Translations under genes and position numbers: made by a program
Notes under the pieces: model-generated
Seen by the model: the letters and a program-made list of their open reading frames with translations, nothing else
What the model was told of the DNA's origin: nothing
Databases searched by the model: none
NCBI GenBank assembly: GCA_029259935.1
Contig: JAJDEH010000321.1
Coordinates: 1 to 53,239, forward strand
Length of the DNA stretch: 53,239 nucleotides
Direction of reading: 5' to 3'
DNA from: Planctomycetota bacterium
GTDB lineage: Bacteria; Planctomycetota; Planctomycetia; Pirellulales; Pirellulaceae
In this document: positions 15,499 through 25,471 of the stretch, piece by piece
How the letters are laid out: each line of letters opens with the position of its first letter
How positions within the stretch are numbered: the stretch's first letter is position 1

Positions 15499-18400
15499 CT
15501 ATGAGGGAGGCCGAATATCCAATTCTGGGAATAGTTGCCTAAGGGTTTCATTGAGCGCGGGAAGGACCTCCCTGACGGGGGGGTTCGGGTTATCAAGTGT
15601 GCCATCGACGTGAATCTGCAAGATCTGCCGGCTGGCCAGGCCCAGGATCGGGCTGATCAAAGGAACTAGGAATTCGTTGCGTCCCACAATGGTGTAGAAA
15701 TTCAGATTGATTCGTCGATCGAGGTTCATCTCGCCGTTGCCACGCAAGCTGAAGGTGTCGCCGTTGAAGTCGATGCGGTCGAAGTAGATGTCCGGCCCCA
15801 CGATATGAAATTCCATGTTGCTGGTCGTGAAGGCCCCAGCATCGGGGCGTTGCAGTCGCATGATATTTAACAGCGACAACATGACGGGCACTTCGTAAAT
15901 GTCGGCATCGTACAATTGCATTTGTCCCGTGCCCCGAAACGATGGGATTCCTTGATAATTGCCCTGCAAGTGGATGTTGGCATTTGCCTTGCCGGAGACC
16001 TTGGCCGGAGTGGTGGCCAGATCCCGCGAGGATCGGGCCAGGTCGGCCGCTTTCAGCACGGTGCTGATGTCGAATTTGCGGTCAGCGGCCAGCGAAACGT
16101 GAATGTCGGATTCCAAGGTGCCACCAAACAGCCGCGCCGTCACCGGTCGCGCGCTGGATCCGGCGGCCGCGGAAGCCCAGCGTCCCAGGCCAATCTGAAA
16201 GTCATCGATCCATAGTGGTCCTTTCACCGACGTGAATTGAATCTCGCGATGGATCAGCGAATCGATGTTTAGCTCGCCCCGACTACGGAGCGCTTTACCA
16301 TCGTGCTCACCGACGAACCGCACCGCGCCGCGGACATCGTTGAGCGTAATGCCGCAAAAGACGTCGGCATCTTCCAAGTCGAGTACCACGTCCCAAGTTG
16401 TGCGCGGCGGTTGCAGGGGCTGGGTCCGCTGGGACATGCCGATCGAACCTTGCAGCGACAGCACGCCGGTCAGCTTGGTTTGGCGAACGGCGGTGGCCAA
16501 ACCGGCTGGCAAGGCTTGAATCAGTTCGTTGTTAGGATAAATGCCGGTGGCCGTCACTTTCTCGAACAACAGATTCCAACCGCTCGGCGAAAATGCGGAC
16601 TTGCCGTCGATCGTAACGTGTGTCCCGCCATGTCGGCCGGCGATGTTTCTTAACTGGACCTGACCATCGGTGTAGTAAGCGGAACCGGTTACCTGATCTA
16701 ACTGATAGGGAAACCAAATCGGGTTTACACTGAGGCTTTCACCGTCTTGTTTTTGCTTGACGACCTCAATGTCCAGGGATTTTTGCTGACGGGCCTTGGA
16801 ATATCGGAACACCACGCGAATAAAGTCCAGCGTGCCACGGGGCCGCAAGTCGCTCCATAGTTTCTGTTGTTGCGGGGTCAGTGCCAATCGTAGATCTTCC
16901 TCCAGCGGGATCGAATCGCCGAGGATGACCAGTTCCAGTTGGTCGCCGCCGTTGTCGTCGCGCAGAAAACTGCCGTCTAACTTTAGATAGCCACTGTCAT
17001 TAAATCCTTCAATGTTCTGAAAGGCCCACTCGTCATTCCTCATTTCGAGCTTCCCGCCGATCCGCTCGACGGGATAAGCGAACTTCTCGTATTTTATCCG
17101 GCAGTCGACCAGTTCAACGGTCATCTGTTTGTCAAGTTCGGTCTGCTCGGCATCCTGCCGTCCGAAGGATCCGTGAACCTTGATGGCGCCTTGCGGGGCA
17201 AACGACCGAACAAGTTGCTGTTGTTTTTCGGGAAGGGCTCCGATGATCTCATCGTTGATCGTGACGGGTCCGTCGAGCGCGACATTCACCTGGCCGGTAA
17301 ACTTGGCCCCGGGATTCTGGACCTGCCCCACGAAGCGAGCCAAGGTGTTTTCGACCGGCGCGAGAAGATCGAAGGCGCACACATTTTCTTTGTACGTGAT
17401 CGTCCCCAAACAGTTGTTAACCCGATAGGGAAACTTGTAGAAGCTGAAAGAAACGTCTCGGCAATTGACTTCTAAATCGGGTGCCCACAGCAAACCGTCG
17501 AAGCTGAGCGCCAGGTCGGCATCCACGGTTCCGGAGGGCGAAAACTTGTCCCATTCCTTCCGCAGGTTGGGTGGCAAAGCGGCCGACAACCGCTCGTCCA
17601 ATTCCAATTCGCGGACTCGGGCGGATATTCGCAGCGGGCTGTCGATCGTGAGCCCCGTGGTTCGCCCCGAAACGGCGATGCTGCCCGCTCCGCTCATGGC
17701 CGTTAGTTTGTCGATCGTCAGGCCCGTGTTCTCGACGCGAAAGTCGGCGTCGATTTTCGTCAATGGATAGGGCAGATGCGAGTCTTCGATTCTTCCGTCG
17801 CGCAGGGCTCCTTTAATGGAGAATTGGAACGGCTGATGTTGCTGCGAACTGGACAGAGAGAATTGCAGCGAGATTTGCGCCCGCAACGAAGACAGCAGCG
17901 ATACCGGCTTCTCAAACTCCTTCGGCAGTGAAGAAAACAAGGCGGGCGAGACCCGCACATTTTCAGCGCTGCCTTGCACGGTCCAGTGTCCCTGTTCTGG
18001 ATCAATCGTGCTGGCGAACTTGATTTCATCCACGTGATCTGCCCGCAGGGTGCCACGCACCTGCAGTAAATTGGACGCCTGCATTTGAGGCGTGTCACCG
18101 AGCGTTGAATCGGGCGCGATCGAAAGGAATATATTCCGCAATCGAACTGGATTTTCGGCGTCTTGTTCTTCACAAATCAAATCAATGGCGGCGTTTTCGA
18201 TGGAAATGGGAGCGGGATTGTCGCTGAACTTTGGCAAGGGCCAAAGCTGCGAAAGATTCCATTGGCCATCGGCGTGGCGCACGGCTCGAATGTGGGGCCG
18301 GCGAATGGCGATGTTTTTGGCCACCGGAGACGGCTGCGAGAGCAATTCCTGCATGGTCACGTCGCAGGATACGAAGATCTCGTCGACACTAACCGTTAGC

Positions 18401-18699
18401 TCGCGGACGCCGTCGCTTCCCAATCGCGAGATCTTCAACTGGCGAAACTCGATGCCTCGTCCTTCCAGCAGACGCGCCGATCGAAGCGAAGCGGCAAACC
18501 CCAATGGCCGATAGTGCTCGTTCAGCCGAGTCTCCAGGTTGCGACGAATCTCTTCATGGACTCGATTGTGGGCGTAAAACCAAACGACCAAGAACCCAAG
18601 CCCCAGGATGATCAGCAACACCATCACCTTGCGCAGGAATGCCGTCAGCGCGGCAAATGCACTGGGTCGACTCTCACGTTGGGTTGGGTTGGCTTCCAT
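15499..18699 (-). CDS. AsmA-like envelope protein
   Basis: The 1066-residue protein has a single membrane helix near the start (about residues 25-46, VMVLLIILGLGFLVVWFYAH) and otherwise a long repetitive beta-rich chain, the architecture of AsmA/YhdP/TamB-type proteins that span the periplasm and are implicated in phospholipid transport to the outer membrane. Near residue 130 is IRRPHIRAVRHADGQWNLSQ, a typical AsmA N-terminal phrase. The last 250 residues match an AsmA C-terminal region: LQGNYQGIPSFRGTGQMQLYDADI.. and FHIVGPDIYFDRIDFNGDT, with a Pro-rich end. The gene starts 11 bases after the stop of the glycosyltransferase, so both are likely in one envelope operon. Subfamily assignment is uncertain. 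Confidence 0.82.
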   Translation of the reverse strand: MEANPTQRESRPSAFAALTAFLRKVMVLLIILGLGFLVVWFYAHNRVHEEIRRNLETRLNEHYRPLGFAASLRSARLLEGRGIEFRQLKISRLGSDGVRELTVSVDEIFVSCDVTMQELLSQPSPVAKNIAIRRPHIRAVRHADGQWNLSQLWPLPKFSDNPAPISIENAAIDLICEEQDAENPVRLRNIFLSIAPDSTLGDTPQMQASNLLQVRGTLRADHVDEIKFASTIDPEQGHWTVQGSAENVRVSPALFSSLPKEFEKPVSLLSSLRAQISLQFSLSSSQQHQPFQFSIKGALRDGRIEDSHLPYPLTKIDADFRVENTGLTIDKLTAMSGAGSIAVSGRTTGLTIDSPLRISARVRELELDERLSAALPPNLRKEWDKFSPSGTVDADLALSFDGLLWAPDLEVNCRDVSFSFYKFPYRVNNCLGTITYKENVCAFDLLAPVENTLARFVGQVQNPGAKFTGQVNVALDGPVTINDEIIGALPEKQQQLVRSFAPQGAIKVHGSFGRQDAEQTELDKQMTVELVDCRIKYEKFAYPVERIGGKLEMRNDEWAFQNIEGFNDSGYLKLDGSFLRDDNGGDQLELVILGDSIPLEEDLRLALTPQQQKLWSDLRPRGTLDFIRVVFRYSKARQQKSLDIEVVKQKQDGESLSVNPIWFPYQLDQVTGSAYYTDGQVQLRNIAGRHGGTHVTIDGKSAFSPSGWNLLFEKVTATGIYPNNELIQALPAGLATAVRQTKLTGVLSLQGSIGMSQRTQPLQPPRTTWDVVLDLEDADVFCGITLNDVRGAVRFVGEHDGKALRSRGELNIDSLIHREIQFTSVKGPLWIDDFQIGLGRWASAAAGSSARPVTARLFGGTLESDIHVSLAADRKFDISTVLKAADLARSSRDLATTPAKVSGKANANIHLQGNYQGIPSFRGTGQMQLYDADIYEVPVMLSLLNIMRLQRPDAGAFTTSNMEFHIVGPDIYFDRIDFNGDTFSLRGNGEMNLDRRINLNFYTIVGRNEFLVPLISPILGLASRQILQIHVDGTLDNPNPPVREVLPALNETLRQLFPELDIRPPS

Positions 18700-18710
18700 G
18701 CCGATTGCGG

Positions 18711-19988
18711 TTAGTTGACGAGCCCTGTTTGTTTTCGGGGGGATGGACGAAGGACCATTCCCAGCGCCGCGGCCGCCAGCACGATGATCGTCAGCATGGC
18801 CGGCTGCCGATAGCGAATCGAACTAACAAAGACCACGTGCAGCAGCGTGAAGTAGACCGCCGGAAGAAAGCACAGTGCGTAGGGCCATCCCCGCCGTGCG
18901 TAACGAATAGAACCCACGACTCCCAAGACGATCAGCGGTGTATAACCGAGCATCATGGCAATCCGCATTGGCAGGCTGCCTAGTTCCGACGCGTTGGGCA
19001 GCACGTTCCACATCCGCACGAACTTGATCCCAGCGAGTTGAGCCGCTCGGCCAGGGTTTTCTCTTGCCCACTCGATTGCGGCTCGGCGCAGGCGGCGGTC
19101 CACATGAACTTCGAACTGTCTAGGCGTGAGCGGACCGGTCGACTTGTCTTGGTGCTGCTGCCTTACAAAGTCGTTGATGAAGTACATGTCACTGGCACCG
19201 GTTGCGCGAGGATTCAGTCCGTCGTACAGGCTCGCGCCCACTTGCAGCGTCGTCGGCACGAATCGTCCGCTGACCTGCCAATTGCGAACCCACCAAGGAG
19301 ACATCACAATGCAGAGTCCCGCCAACATCGCCGCGCCGACCCACAACTGCCGCCGTCGATGTTGAAAAAACGCAATCGCGATCAGTAGGGCAAACGGAGT
19401 GAACAGCAACCAACTGGGTCGCATCAGAGTCGCCGCGCCGGCACACGCACCGCCCAGCAATGCCGCCAGCCCTTGGCCGCTCGACTTTTTGGCTCGATAA
19501 GCAACCGTCCACCCAATCAAGTGCAACACCATCAGCGGACAAAACGGCGCTTCGGCGAGTACCAGCACGCCCAGCGCAATTCCTCCTGGATAGAGCGCGG
19601 CCAACAAACCGGCAAGCCGCGCGATCCGAATATCGAACAGCAGCCAGGTCAACCACATCACCGCGCCGACCGCCATCGTGCCCAACACGGCGCTCAGCGC
19701 GCGGGCGCACCAAACCGGCGGATCGTCTCCCGTTAATCGAAACAACCCCGCCAACATGATTGGATAGCCGGGTGTCCGAAATATGCTGAGCCATTTTTCG
19801 CCGTACTCGAAGGGCTCGCCGTGGGCAATTCCCTGTCCCAGCAGCCAGTAGCTCTCGCTGTCGCCAAAGCGGAACTGCTTGCCCTGCGGCAATCCTCGCT
19901 GCCACCAAACGCCGGCCCCCAAGCGCAGGCAGAGCGCCAGCGATAAGATCAAGACGATTTGAAAACCGAGCGACTTTGTAAGGGCCAT
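18711..19988 (-). CDS. GT-C family glycosyltransferase (GT39/ArnT-like)
   Basis: The 425-residue protein has about ten hydrophobic segments. Its first periplasmic loop carries the GT-C type motif: acidic FGDSESYWLLGQGIAHGEPF followed by FRTPGYPIMLAGLFRL, as in PMT/ArnT-like transferases that use polyprenyl-phosphate-linked sugars on the periplasmic face. The catalytic Asp is probably that of GDSE. Such enzymes decorate lipids or proteins of the envelope; the acceptor cannot be read. It is slightly shorter than most ArnT members, with a reduced C-terminal periplasmic part. The 11-base distance to the AsmA-like gene supports joint expression and an envelope role. Confidence 0.82.
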   Translation of the reverse strand: MALTKSLGFQIVLILSLALCLRLGAGVWWQRGLPQGKQFRFGDSESYWLLGQGIAHGEPFEYGEKWLSIFRTPGYPIMLAGLFRLTGDDPPVWCARALSAVLGTMAVGAVMWLTWLLFDIRIARLAGLLAALYPGGIALGVLVLAEAPFCPLMVLHLIGWTVAYRAKKSSGQGLAALLGGACAGAATLMRPSWLLFTPFALLIAIAFFQHRRRQLWVGAAMLAGLCIVMSPWWVRNWQVSGRFVPTTLQVGASLYDGLNPRATGASDMYFINDFVRQQHQDKSTGPLTPRQFEVHVDRRLRRAAIEWARENPGRAAQLAGIKFVRMWNVLPNASELGSLPMRIAMMLGYTPLIVLGVVGSIRYARRGWPYALCFLPAVYFTLLHVVFVSSIRYRQPAMLTIIVLAAAALGMVLRPSPRKQTGLVN

Positions 19989-20273
19989 TATTCATTACTT
20001 ACGCATCCCGCGCATAATCGGGCGGGATAGTAGGCCCTGCAATCGGATTGGGTCAAGACAGGTTAGTCCAGGTTGTGGCGAGTGTGCGTCGCAACAGCTT
20101 ATGCTTCAATAGGTTATGGGATGGCCGTGTGCGGAGGCGACAGCCGGCCTCCCAATGTTGCACCGGGGCTAGCAGGTTGGAGGACGCAAGTTGGCGTTTG
20201 TCCGACGTGGATTGAAACCTTCTTGCCAATGCGCGGGATGATTGAAACGAGTGACCTAGACCGGATCTTGCGT
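19989..20273. other. gene-free stretch before the MFS transporter
   Basis: About 285 bases between the divergent glycosyltransferase and transporter genes. Only short frames without coding character are present. The right end holds the palindrome and promoter described in the next entries. A minus-strand promoter for the glycosyltransferase presumably lies near its left end, but I see no convincing hexamer pair. Confidence 0.5.
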
Positions 20274-20302
20274 AAGCCTATGCCACGTCATTGCATAGGT
20301 TT
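20274..20302. promoter_or_regulatory. inverted repeat, candidate operator
   Basis: CCTATGC (20277-20283) and GCATAGG (20293-20299) are perfect inverted repeats around a nine-base spacer; the arms extend to ten with one mismatch (AAG on the left, TTT on the right). The centre-to-centre distance suits a dimeric repressor. The right arm touches the candidate -35 box of the MFS gene. It could also form an RNA hairpin, but it would lie upstream of the predicted transcript. Confidence 0.4.
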
Positions 20303-20327
20303 ACTTCCAATCGCTAGCAAGTATACT
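20300..20327 (+). promoter_or_regulatory. candidate sigma-70-type promoter of the MFS gene
   Basis: TTTACT (20300-20305) and TATACT (20322-20327) are separated by 16 bases. The -10 box matches five of six consensus bases and the -35 box three or four. The predicted start of transcription would be about 100 bases before the ATG at 20437. Confidence 0.4.
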
Positions 20328-20436
20328 CAACGGCTTGGAAAATTCGGACAGCTCGTCGAGTGGCTCACGAAGTCGCTCGCTTTCTCTAGTCAATTCGCCT
20401 GATGCGACGTCTGACGGCACCCCAACGGAGTTCTTG

Positions 20437-21984
20437 ATGGAATTCAATCGAACCAAGCTGATGTGGGCCAGTTTTCTAACGCTCGTCGCGTCCGGAGCCG
20501 GATTTGCAACTCGTGCCGCATGTGGCGGAATTTGGGAACGCGAGTTGGGGATCAATGGCGTTCAGTTTGGCGAGATCATGGGATACGGCTTCCTGGGATT
20601 CGGCATCATTATTTTTGCTGGCGGAATCATTGTTGAAGCGTTGGGATACAAACTGGTCCTTGCGATGGCTTTCGTGTTGCACCTTATCAGTGCTGCCATG
20701 CTACTTGCGGCACCGTACCTTTTCGCGGGATGGCTGGAAGCGGATTCTGCGACCGCTACGTACAAGGTGTTCTGGCTACTGAAGATCAGTTGTTTCACGT
20801 TCTCGGTGTGCCAAGGTCTTTACGAATCGGTGATCAATCCGATGGTTGCCCAACTCTATCCGGAAAACAAGACACACTACCTGAATATCCTGCACGCGGG
20901 GTGGCCTGCTGGAATCATTGCAGGCGGTCTGTTTGCCGCTGGATTCATGGGGAAAGACGCTTGGTTCACTGCGGTTCCTTGGCAATACGCGCTTTCGACC
21001 TTTGCCGTCTTTGTGTTGGCGTACGGCCTGTTAGCGTTTCCCGAAAAGATGCCCGCCGCCGTGGGCCAACGCAGCAAAGAGAGTTTCTTCACTCTGTTTT
21101 CTTGCTTCGCCTCGTTGCCGTTCCTGCTTTTAATTGCTCTGCACGGGTGCATCGGTTACATGGAACTCGGCGTTGACTCTTGGATGACCAAGCTGATGTC
21201 GAACCTGCTGCCCAACGCGGTCGTCATTTTGGTTTATACATCGTTCCTGATGTTCATCCTGCGATTTTTCGCGGGACCGATTGTTCACAGAATCAACCCC
21301 ATCGGTTTGCTGTTCGGCAGTTCGTTGATTGCAATTATTGGATTACTTTGGCTGGGATCGGAAATCAATAGTCTGGCGGTCATCTTTGTCGCTGCGACGT
21401 TTTATAGCCTCGGTAAAGCATTTTTGTGGCCCACCATGCTTGGAGTGGCTGGTGAACGATATCCCCAAAGCGGCGCGGTAGCGATGGGAGCCTTTGGCAT
21501 GGCAGGTGTCTTGGGAGTCGCGCTAGTCGGCAACCCCAGAATCGGTGCGCAGCAAGGGTACCATATGTCAAAGAACGTCGAGGAGCGTTCCCCGGAGACG
21601 TTCGCTAGGTATGCTTCGGACGAAGAAACGTCGAAGTTTGGATACGCATTCCAGGGGCTCGTGCCTGAGCGGCTGAATGCCGCGAACTCAGTTAAGCTGA
21701 ATGCGGACGGGACTACCAAAGACACTTCGTCGATAAGAGACGCAAAGCTACTTGATGAAAAGACCAGGAAACTGCTATTGGACCACGCGGACGATGACGT
21801 CAAAAACGTGCAAGCGGGCTATCTTTTTGGCGGCAGAAAGGCCCTTACCCTGACCGCGATGATACCGGGGATCATGGCCGGCGGATTCTTGATTCTGTTG
21901 ATCTATTTCATGGCGATTGGCGGCTATAAGGTCATTCATCTCGATGAGGACAAGAAGTCAAACAAACCCGATCCAGAAGAATAG
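20437..21984 (+). CDS. MFS transporter with a soluble insertion before the last helix
   Basis: The ATG at 20437 is chosen over 20335 because GGAG lies six bases upstream and the product then begins at the edge of the first helix. The 515-residue protein has about twelve hydrophobic segments of major facilitator type, with the glycine-rich first loop (GINGVQFGEIMGYGFLGFG) expected for the family. Between the eleventh segment (AVAMGAFGMAGVLGVALVG) and the last (ALTLTAMIPGIMAGGFLILL) lies a polar stretch of about 100 residues rich in Asp, Glu, Lys and Ser. Few MFS proteins have this insert at that place. A short charged tail follows (DEDKKSNKPDPEE). The substrate is unknown; sugar or organic acid transport is typical of neighbours in the family. 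It stands alone between a promoter and the convergent tilS. Confidence 0.8.
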   Translation: MEFNRTKLMWASFLTLVASGAGFATRAACGGIWERELGINGVQFGEIMGYGFLGFGIIIFAGGIIVEALGYKLVLAMAFVLHLISAAMLLAAPYLFAGWLEADSATATYKVFWLLKISCFTFSVCQGLYESVINPMVAQLYPENKTHYLNILHAGWPAGIIAGGLFAAGFMGKDAWFTAVPWQYALSTFAVFVLAYGLLAFPEKMPAAVGQRSKESFFTLFSCFASLPFLLLIALHGCIGYMELGVDSWMTKLMSNLLPNAVVILVYTSFLMFILRFFAGPIVHRINPIGLLFGSSLIAIIGLLWLGSEINSLAVIFVAATFYSLGKAFLWPTMLGVAGERYPQSGAVAMGAFGMAGVLGVALVGNPRIGAQQGYHMSKNVEERSPETFARYASDEETSKFGYAFQGLVPERLNAANSVKLNADGTTKDTSSIRDAKLLDEKTRKLLLDHADDDVKNVQAGYLFGGRKALTLTAMIPGIMAGGFLILLIYFMAIGGYKVIHLDEDKKSNKPDPEE

Positions 21985-22028
21985 CTCCAATTTAGTCCCG
22001 TTGCTTCGGTTCCCATCGGACCCGAATC

Positions 22029-23099
22029 TTACAGATTAGTCGGATTAGGCTGCAGCACGAGAAAATCGTCGTCGCGGTTGCCCCGAATCTCTCCGGGAAG
22101 AAGAACTGTAGATGGAGCGGCCGGGCCAACGGTGCCTTCCACCTGTTGCGATAGCATTGTCCACTTTTCATGCGACATGTCTTGCAGAGGCCAGTCTTGC
22201 TGTTTCCAAACGAGAATGAACAGCTCGCGGATCAGATAGGAATCGATTCCAGCCATGCGGCGGCAGTCCAGTTTGACGGTGCCGTCAGACTCATGAATCA
22301 CCGCTTCGCGACTCAGGATTTCGACTTGTGCATCGACCACGGCTTGCGCTTGGGCCGACAAATCTCCTAGCCGCAGCAGGGCTTCCACGATTCGCGGATT
22401 GTAATTTTCGGCCAGCAATGGGAGCAGTACGTGGCGAATGCGATTTCGCGTGAAGGCGACATCCGTATTGGTGGGATCTTGGCGAAAGGACTGACCCAGC
22501 GCTTGCAGATAGCTTTCGATTTCAATACGGCGAAAATCGAGCAGAGGGCGCATGAGAGTCACTGTCGGGGCAAGACGTCGCAATTTTGGAATCCCCGCGA
22601 CTCCCGCCACGCCTGTCCCTCGGACGATCCGGTGCAGGATGGTCTCGGCCTGATCGTCGGCAGTGTGGGCCGTAACGACGTAGCGGGCTCCATGATTCGC
22701 GGCGGTCGCTTTGAGGAATTCGTATCGCGCCATGCGGGCCGCTGACTCCAAGCCTTCCCCGGCGGCCTGTTGTCGAAGCGACTGGTCGGGACTCCCAAAT
22801 TCCACGGCTTGCAACTGAACGGCGGATGCGCAAGGAGAGGTTTGGCAGAGGTCGACGATGAATCGCTGGTCTTCGCCCGAGTCGTCTCGCAAGCCGTGAT
22901 TGAAATGGGCCACAACAAGGTGGGCCGGTCCGTCAGCACACAAACTCAACAGGCCTCGCAGTAGGGCGACGCTGTCGGCACCTCCGGAAACGGCCACCAC
23001 GACGGGGACTTCCCGCCAAAAGTGGCAGGGCCAAGCGGCAGACAACTTGGCGAGAAATGACGATTCGACCGATTTTGGGGAATCCGCGGTCATTTGCAC
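22029..23099 (-). CDS. tilS: tRNA(Ile)-lysidine synthase
   Basis: TilS attaches lysine to C34 of the minor isoleucine tRNA so that it reads AUA and not AUG. The P-loop SGGADS sits at 38-43 in VVVAVSGGADSVALLRGL, and VVAHFNHGLRDDSGEDQRF, ARYEFL, VVTAHTADDQAETILHRIVRGTG and RPLLDFRR follow in the known order. At 356 residues it is at the short end for the family, with a reduced C-terminal domain. Its 3' end faces that of the MFS gene with 44 bases between. Essential in most bacteria. Confidence 0.93.
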   Translation of the reverse strand: MQMTADSPKSVESSFLAKLSAAWPCHFWREVPVVVAVSGGADSVALLRGLLSLCADGPAHLVVAHFNHGLRDDSGEDQRFIVDLCQTSPCASAVQLQAVEFGSPDQSLRQQAAGEGLESAARMARYEFLKATAANHGARYVVTAHTADDQAETILHRIVRGTGVAGVAGIPKLRRLAPTVTLMRPLLDFRRIEIESYLQALGQSFRQDPTNTDVAFTRNRIRHVLLPLLAENYNPRIVEALLRLGDLSAQAQAVVDAQVEILSREAVIHESDGTVKLDCRRMAGIDSYLIRELFILVWKQQDWPLQDMSHEKWTMLSQQVEGTVGPAAPSTVLLPGEIRGNRDDDFLVLQPNPTNL

Positions 23100-23776
23100 C
23101 CGTGAAATTTAGCCTTGGCAGTCCAGCTTACCAGTTCGCAAAATCGGCCGCCGTACTTATTGTCCGGGAGAGTTGCAGCGAACTCGATCTCTGTTACGAT
23201 ACTTCTATGTGTCGAGTTGGCAAAGGGTTGCTGCTCGGCCCGAGTTCAAAATCGTATCGTGTCCGTGGCGAACCGAGGATTTGAGTCGTCGCGGAAAGAA
23301 TTGAACTACGTTGTTGATTACGCCTGGAATTGGAACAGTTTCCAATCCCTTGATATCAAGTCAGGCTGTAAAATGAATCTCTTTCTGGTTCTCATCAGAT
23401 TCCTTCTCGGAATCTGGCCGCATCGGCAAACTCAATTCAAACCCATTCCGACCGCCTCCTTTCGACGATCCCAAGTGGATCAAAATTGGACGGTGCGGTT
23501 CGTGTGGCTGCCGTTGATTGGGTGGCTCGCGCTGTCGGTTTGGCGTCCGCATTCTGGGGGACGTCACCGGTTCGTGATTGACCGTTTGCCGACACCTTCC
23601 ACTTCGAAGAGGAGTGGAAAGCGAGAGCCAGACAAAGGGCCACGACATCTTGCCGGGCGCGATTCGCCGGGCACCCACGTCGACAACGAGTGATCTTCTT
23701 TTCGTCGGCAAGTCTCCGATTCTTGGAAGGGACTTACGCGTAGCCGTTCGGCTTTCGCGGTCTTCGTCCTGGCGCG
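23100..23776. other. long gene-free region between tilS and rny
   Basis: About 680 bases between divergent genes. Frames of up to 192 codons exist but are low-complexity in places, lack start signals and resemble no family. A weak promoter-like pair, TTGCAG (23173-23178) and TACGAT (23195-23200) with 16 bases between, points towards rny. A seven-base hairpin, TTCCACT (23597-23603) with AGTGGAA (23613-23619), lies about 160 bases before rny. The region could be a long rny leader or hold a non-coding RNA, but nothing decisive is visible. Confidence 0.4.
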
Positions 23777-25387
23777 ATGCTAGACGCGAGGGCTTGTGAA
23801 GTGGGAAGATTAGCTCTGTTCGCCGAAGGCGAAATTACACAGATCGTGACCGCGATCGTTTCCGCCATCATTGCGGCGGCGTTGGGCATGATCGCGATCA
23901 AACTGCTGGATCGGCTGCGGAAGAAAGACGCGGAATCCGAAGCAAAACAGATTCTCGAAAATGCGGAACGCGACGCCACCAATCGGAAAAAAGAAGCCGA
24001 ACTGGAAATCAAGGAAGCCGCGCTCACGCAGAAGACCGAGTCCGAGAGTGAACTCAATAAACTTCGCGACGAAATGCGCGAACGCGAGCGATCCTTGGAC
24101 AAACGCCAGGAAACCGTCGAGCAGCAAACCGAAGACTTGCGGAAACAAGAGCGGATCGTCGAAGGTACTCAACGGCGTCTTTCCGAACGGCTGGAAGATA
24201 CCAGCCGCCGCAACGAGGAACTTGCGAAGGTCTTGGACATGCAGCGACAAACGTTGCACGATATTACCGGCTTGAGCCCTGACGAGGCGACCAAGCGATT
24301 GCTCGAATTGCTCGATCAAGAGTTGACCCAAGAAACCGGCGCATTGATTTCTGCTCACGAAAAGAAAATCGCCGAGACGTGCGAGGCCAAGTCACGGGAA
24401 GTGTTGCTCACCGCCCTGCACCGTTATGCGGCGGCTCATACGGCGGAAACTACGACCAGTACGGTCGACATCCCCAGCGACGAAATGAAAGGCCGCATCA
24501 TCGGTCGCGAAGGCCGCAATATCCGCGCCTTTGAAAAGGAAACCGGCGTCGACGTCATCATCGACGACACGCCCGGCGTGGTCATCGTCAGCGGCTTTGA
24601 TCCGGTGCGCCGGGAAGTGGCCCGCTTGTCACTCAATAAGCTAATCGCGGACGGCCGCATCCATCCGTCACGCATCGAAGAAATCGTCGCCGAGACGTTG
24701 AAAGAAGTCGAAGCGCTGATTTGCAAAAAGGGCGAGGAAGCGGCACAGGAGGTCGACGTTCACGGGCTGCACGATCGGATCATTTACCTGCTCGGACGGC
24801 TGCACTTTCGCACCAGCTACAGCCAAAATGTGTTGCGGCACAGCATTGAAGTGGCGTTCCTAACGGGAATGATGGCCGAGATGATCGGTATGGATGGCGC
24901 GATTGGGCGTCGCGCCGGCCTGCTGCATGACATTGGCAAGGCCGCCGATCATGAACACGAGGGAGGCCATCCCAAGATCGGCGCTGACTTGCTGAAAAGG
25001 CACAGCGAAGGTACCGAAGTCGTGCACGCCGCTTTTGGCCATCACGACGAAATCATTACCGAATATCCTTACACGATGTTGGTGGCCACCGCCGACGCCT
25101 GCAGTGCCTCGCGGCCCGGGGCGCGGCGCGAGACGTTGGAACGCTATATCAAACGGATGGAAGAACTGGAGTCGATCGCCACCGAGTTTAAAGGTGTTCA
25201 ACAAGCCTTTGCGATCCAGGCCGGTCGGGAACTGCGAGTGATCGTGGCGGCCCGTGAAACGGACGATTCGCAGGCGTCGAAGATTTGCCGAGATATTGCC
25301 AAGGCATTTGAGGAACGACTCACTTATCCGGGCGAGATTAAGGTTACCGTGGTACGTGAGTCGCGGTTCACCGAGTTCGCCAAGTAG
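23777..25387 (+). CDS. rny: ribonuclease Y
   Basis: RNase Y is the membrane-anchored endonuclease that starts mRNA decay in many bacteria. In order: an N-terminal membrane helix (about residues 20-44), a long charged coiled coil (about 45-215), a KH domain with IIGREG at 241-246, and an HD domain with His355 ([10 protein letters not shown]) and the His384-Asp385 pair in LLHDIGKA. The 536 residues slightly exceed the usual 520. The GTG at 23801 is a good alternative start: GAGGG lies eight bases before it, while the ATG at 23777 has no Shine-Dalgarno match. It is followed 84 bases later by the YmdB-type phosphoesterase gene, an arrangement also seen in Firmicutes. Confidence 0.95.
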   Translation: MLDARACEVGRLALFAEGEITQIVTAIVSAIIAAALGMIAIKLLDRLRKKDAESEAKQILENAERDATNRKKEAELEIKEAALTQKTESESELNKLRDEMRERERSLDKRQETVEQQTEDLRKQERIVEGTQRRLSERLEDTSRRNEELAKVLDMQRQTLHDITGLSPDEATKRLLELLDQELTQETGALISAHEKKIAETCEAKSREVLLTALHRYAAAHTAETTTSTVDIPSDEMKGRIIGREGRNIRAFEKETGVDVIIDDTPGVVIVSGFDPVRREVARLSLNKLIADGRIHPSRIEEIVAETLKEVEALICKKGEEAAQEVDVHGLHDRIIYLLGRLHFRTSYSQNVLRHSIEVAFLTGMMAEMIGMDGAIGRRAGLLHDIGKAADHEHEGGHPKIGADLLKRHSEGTEVVHAAFGHHDEIITEYPYTMLVATADACSASRPGARRETLERYIKRMEELESIATEFKGVQQAFAIQAGRELRVIVAARETDDSQASKICRDIAKAFEERLTYPGEIKVTVVRESRFTEFAK

Positions 25388-25471
25388 GCTCTCCAAGACA
25401 GGCCGCCGGGCCAATCATGCGGAGCCGCAAGGTACGCGGAAAACTGAAACGCGGACACAAGGCACCTTCAA

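Noticed and set aside
23173..23200. Promoter-like TTGCAG/TACGAT pair upstream of rny
   Set aside because: Only a weak match on both boxes, so not listed as a promoter feature of its own.
23115..23693. Open plus-strand frame of 192 codons between tilS and rny
   Set aside because: No ribosome binding site, uneven composition and no recognised family; treated as non-coding. A short hydrophobic run inside it is not enough.
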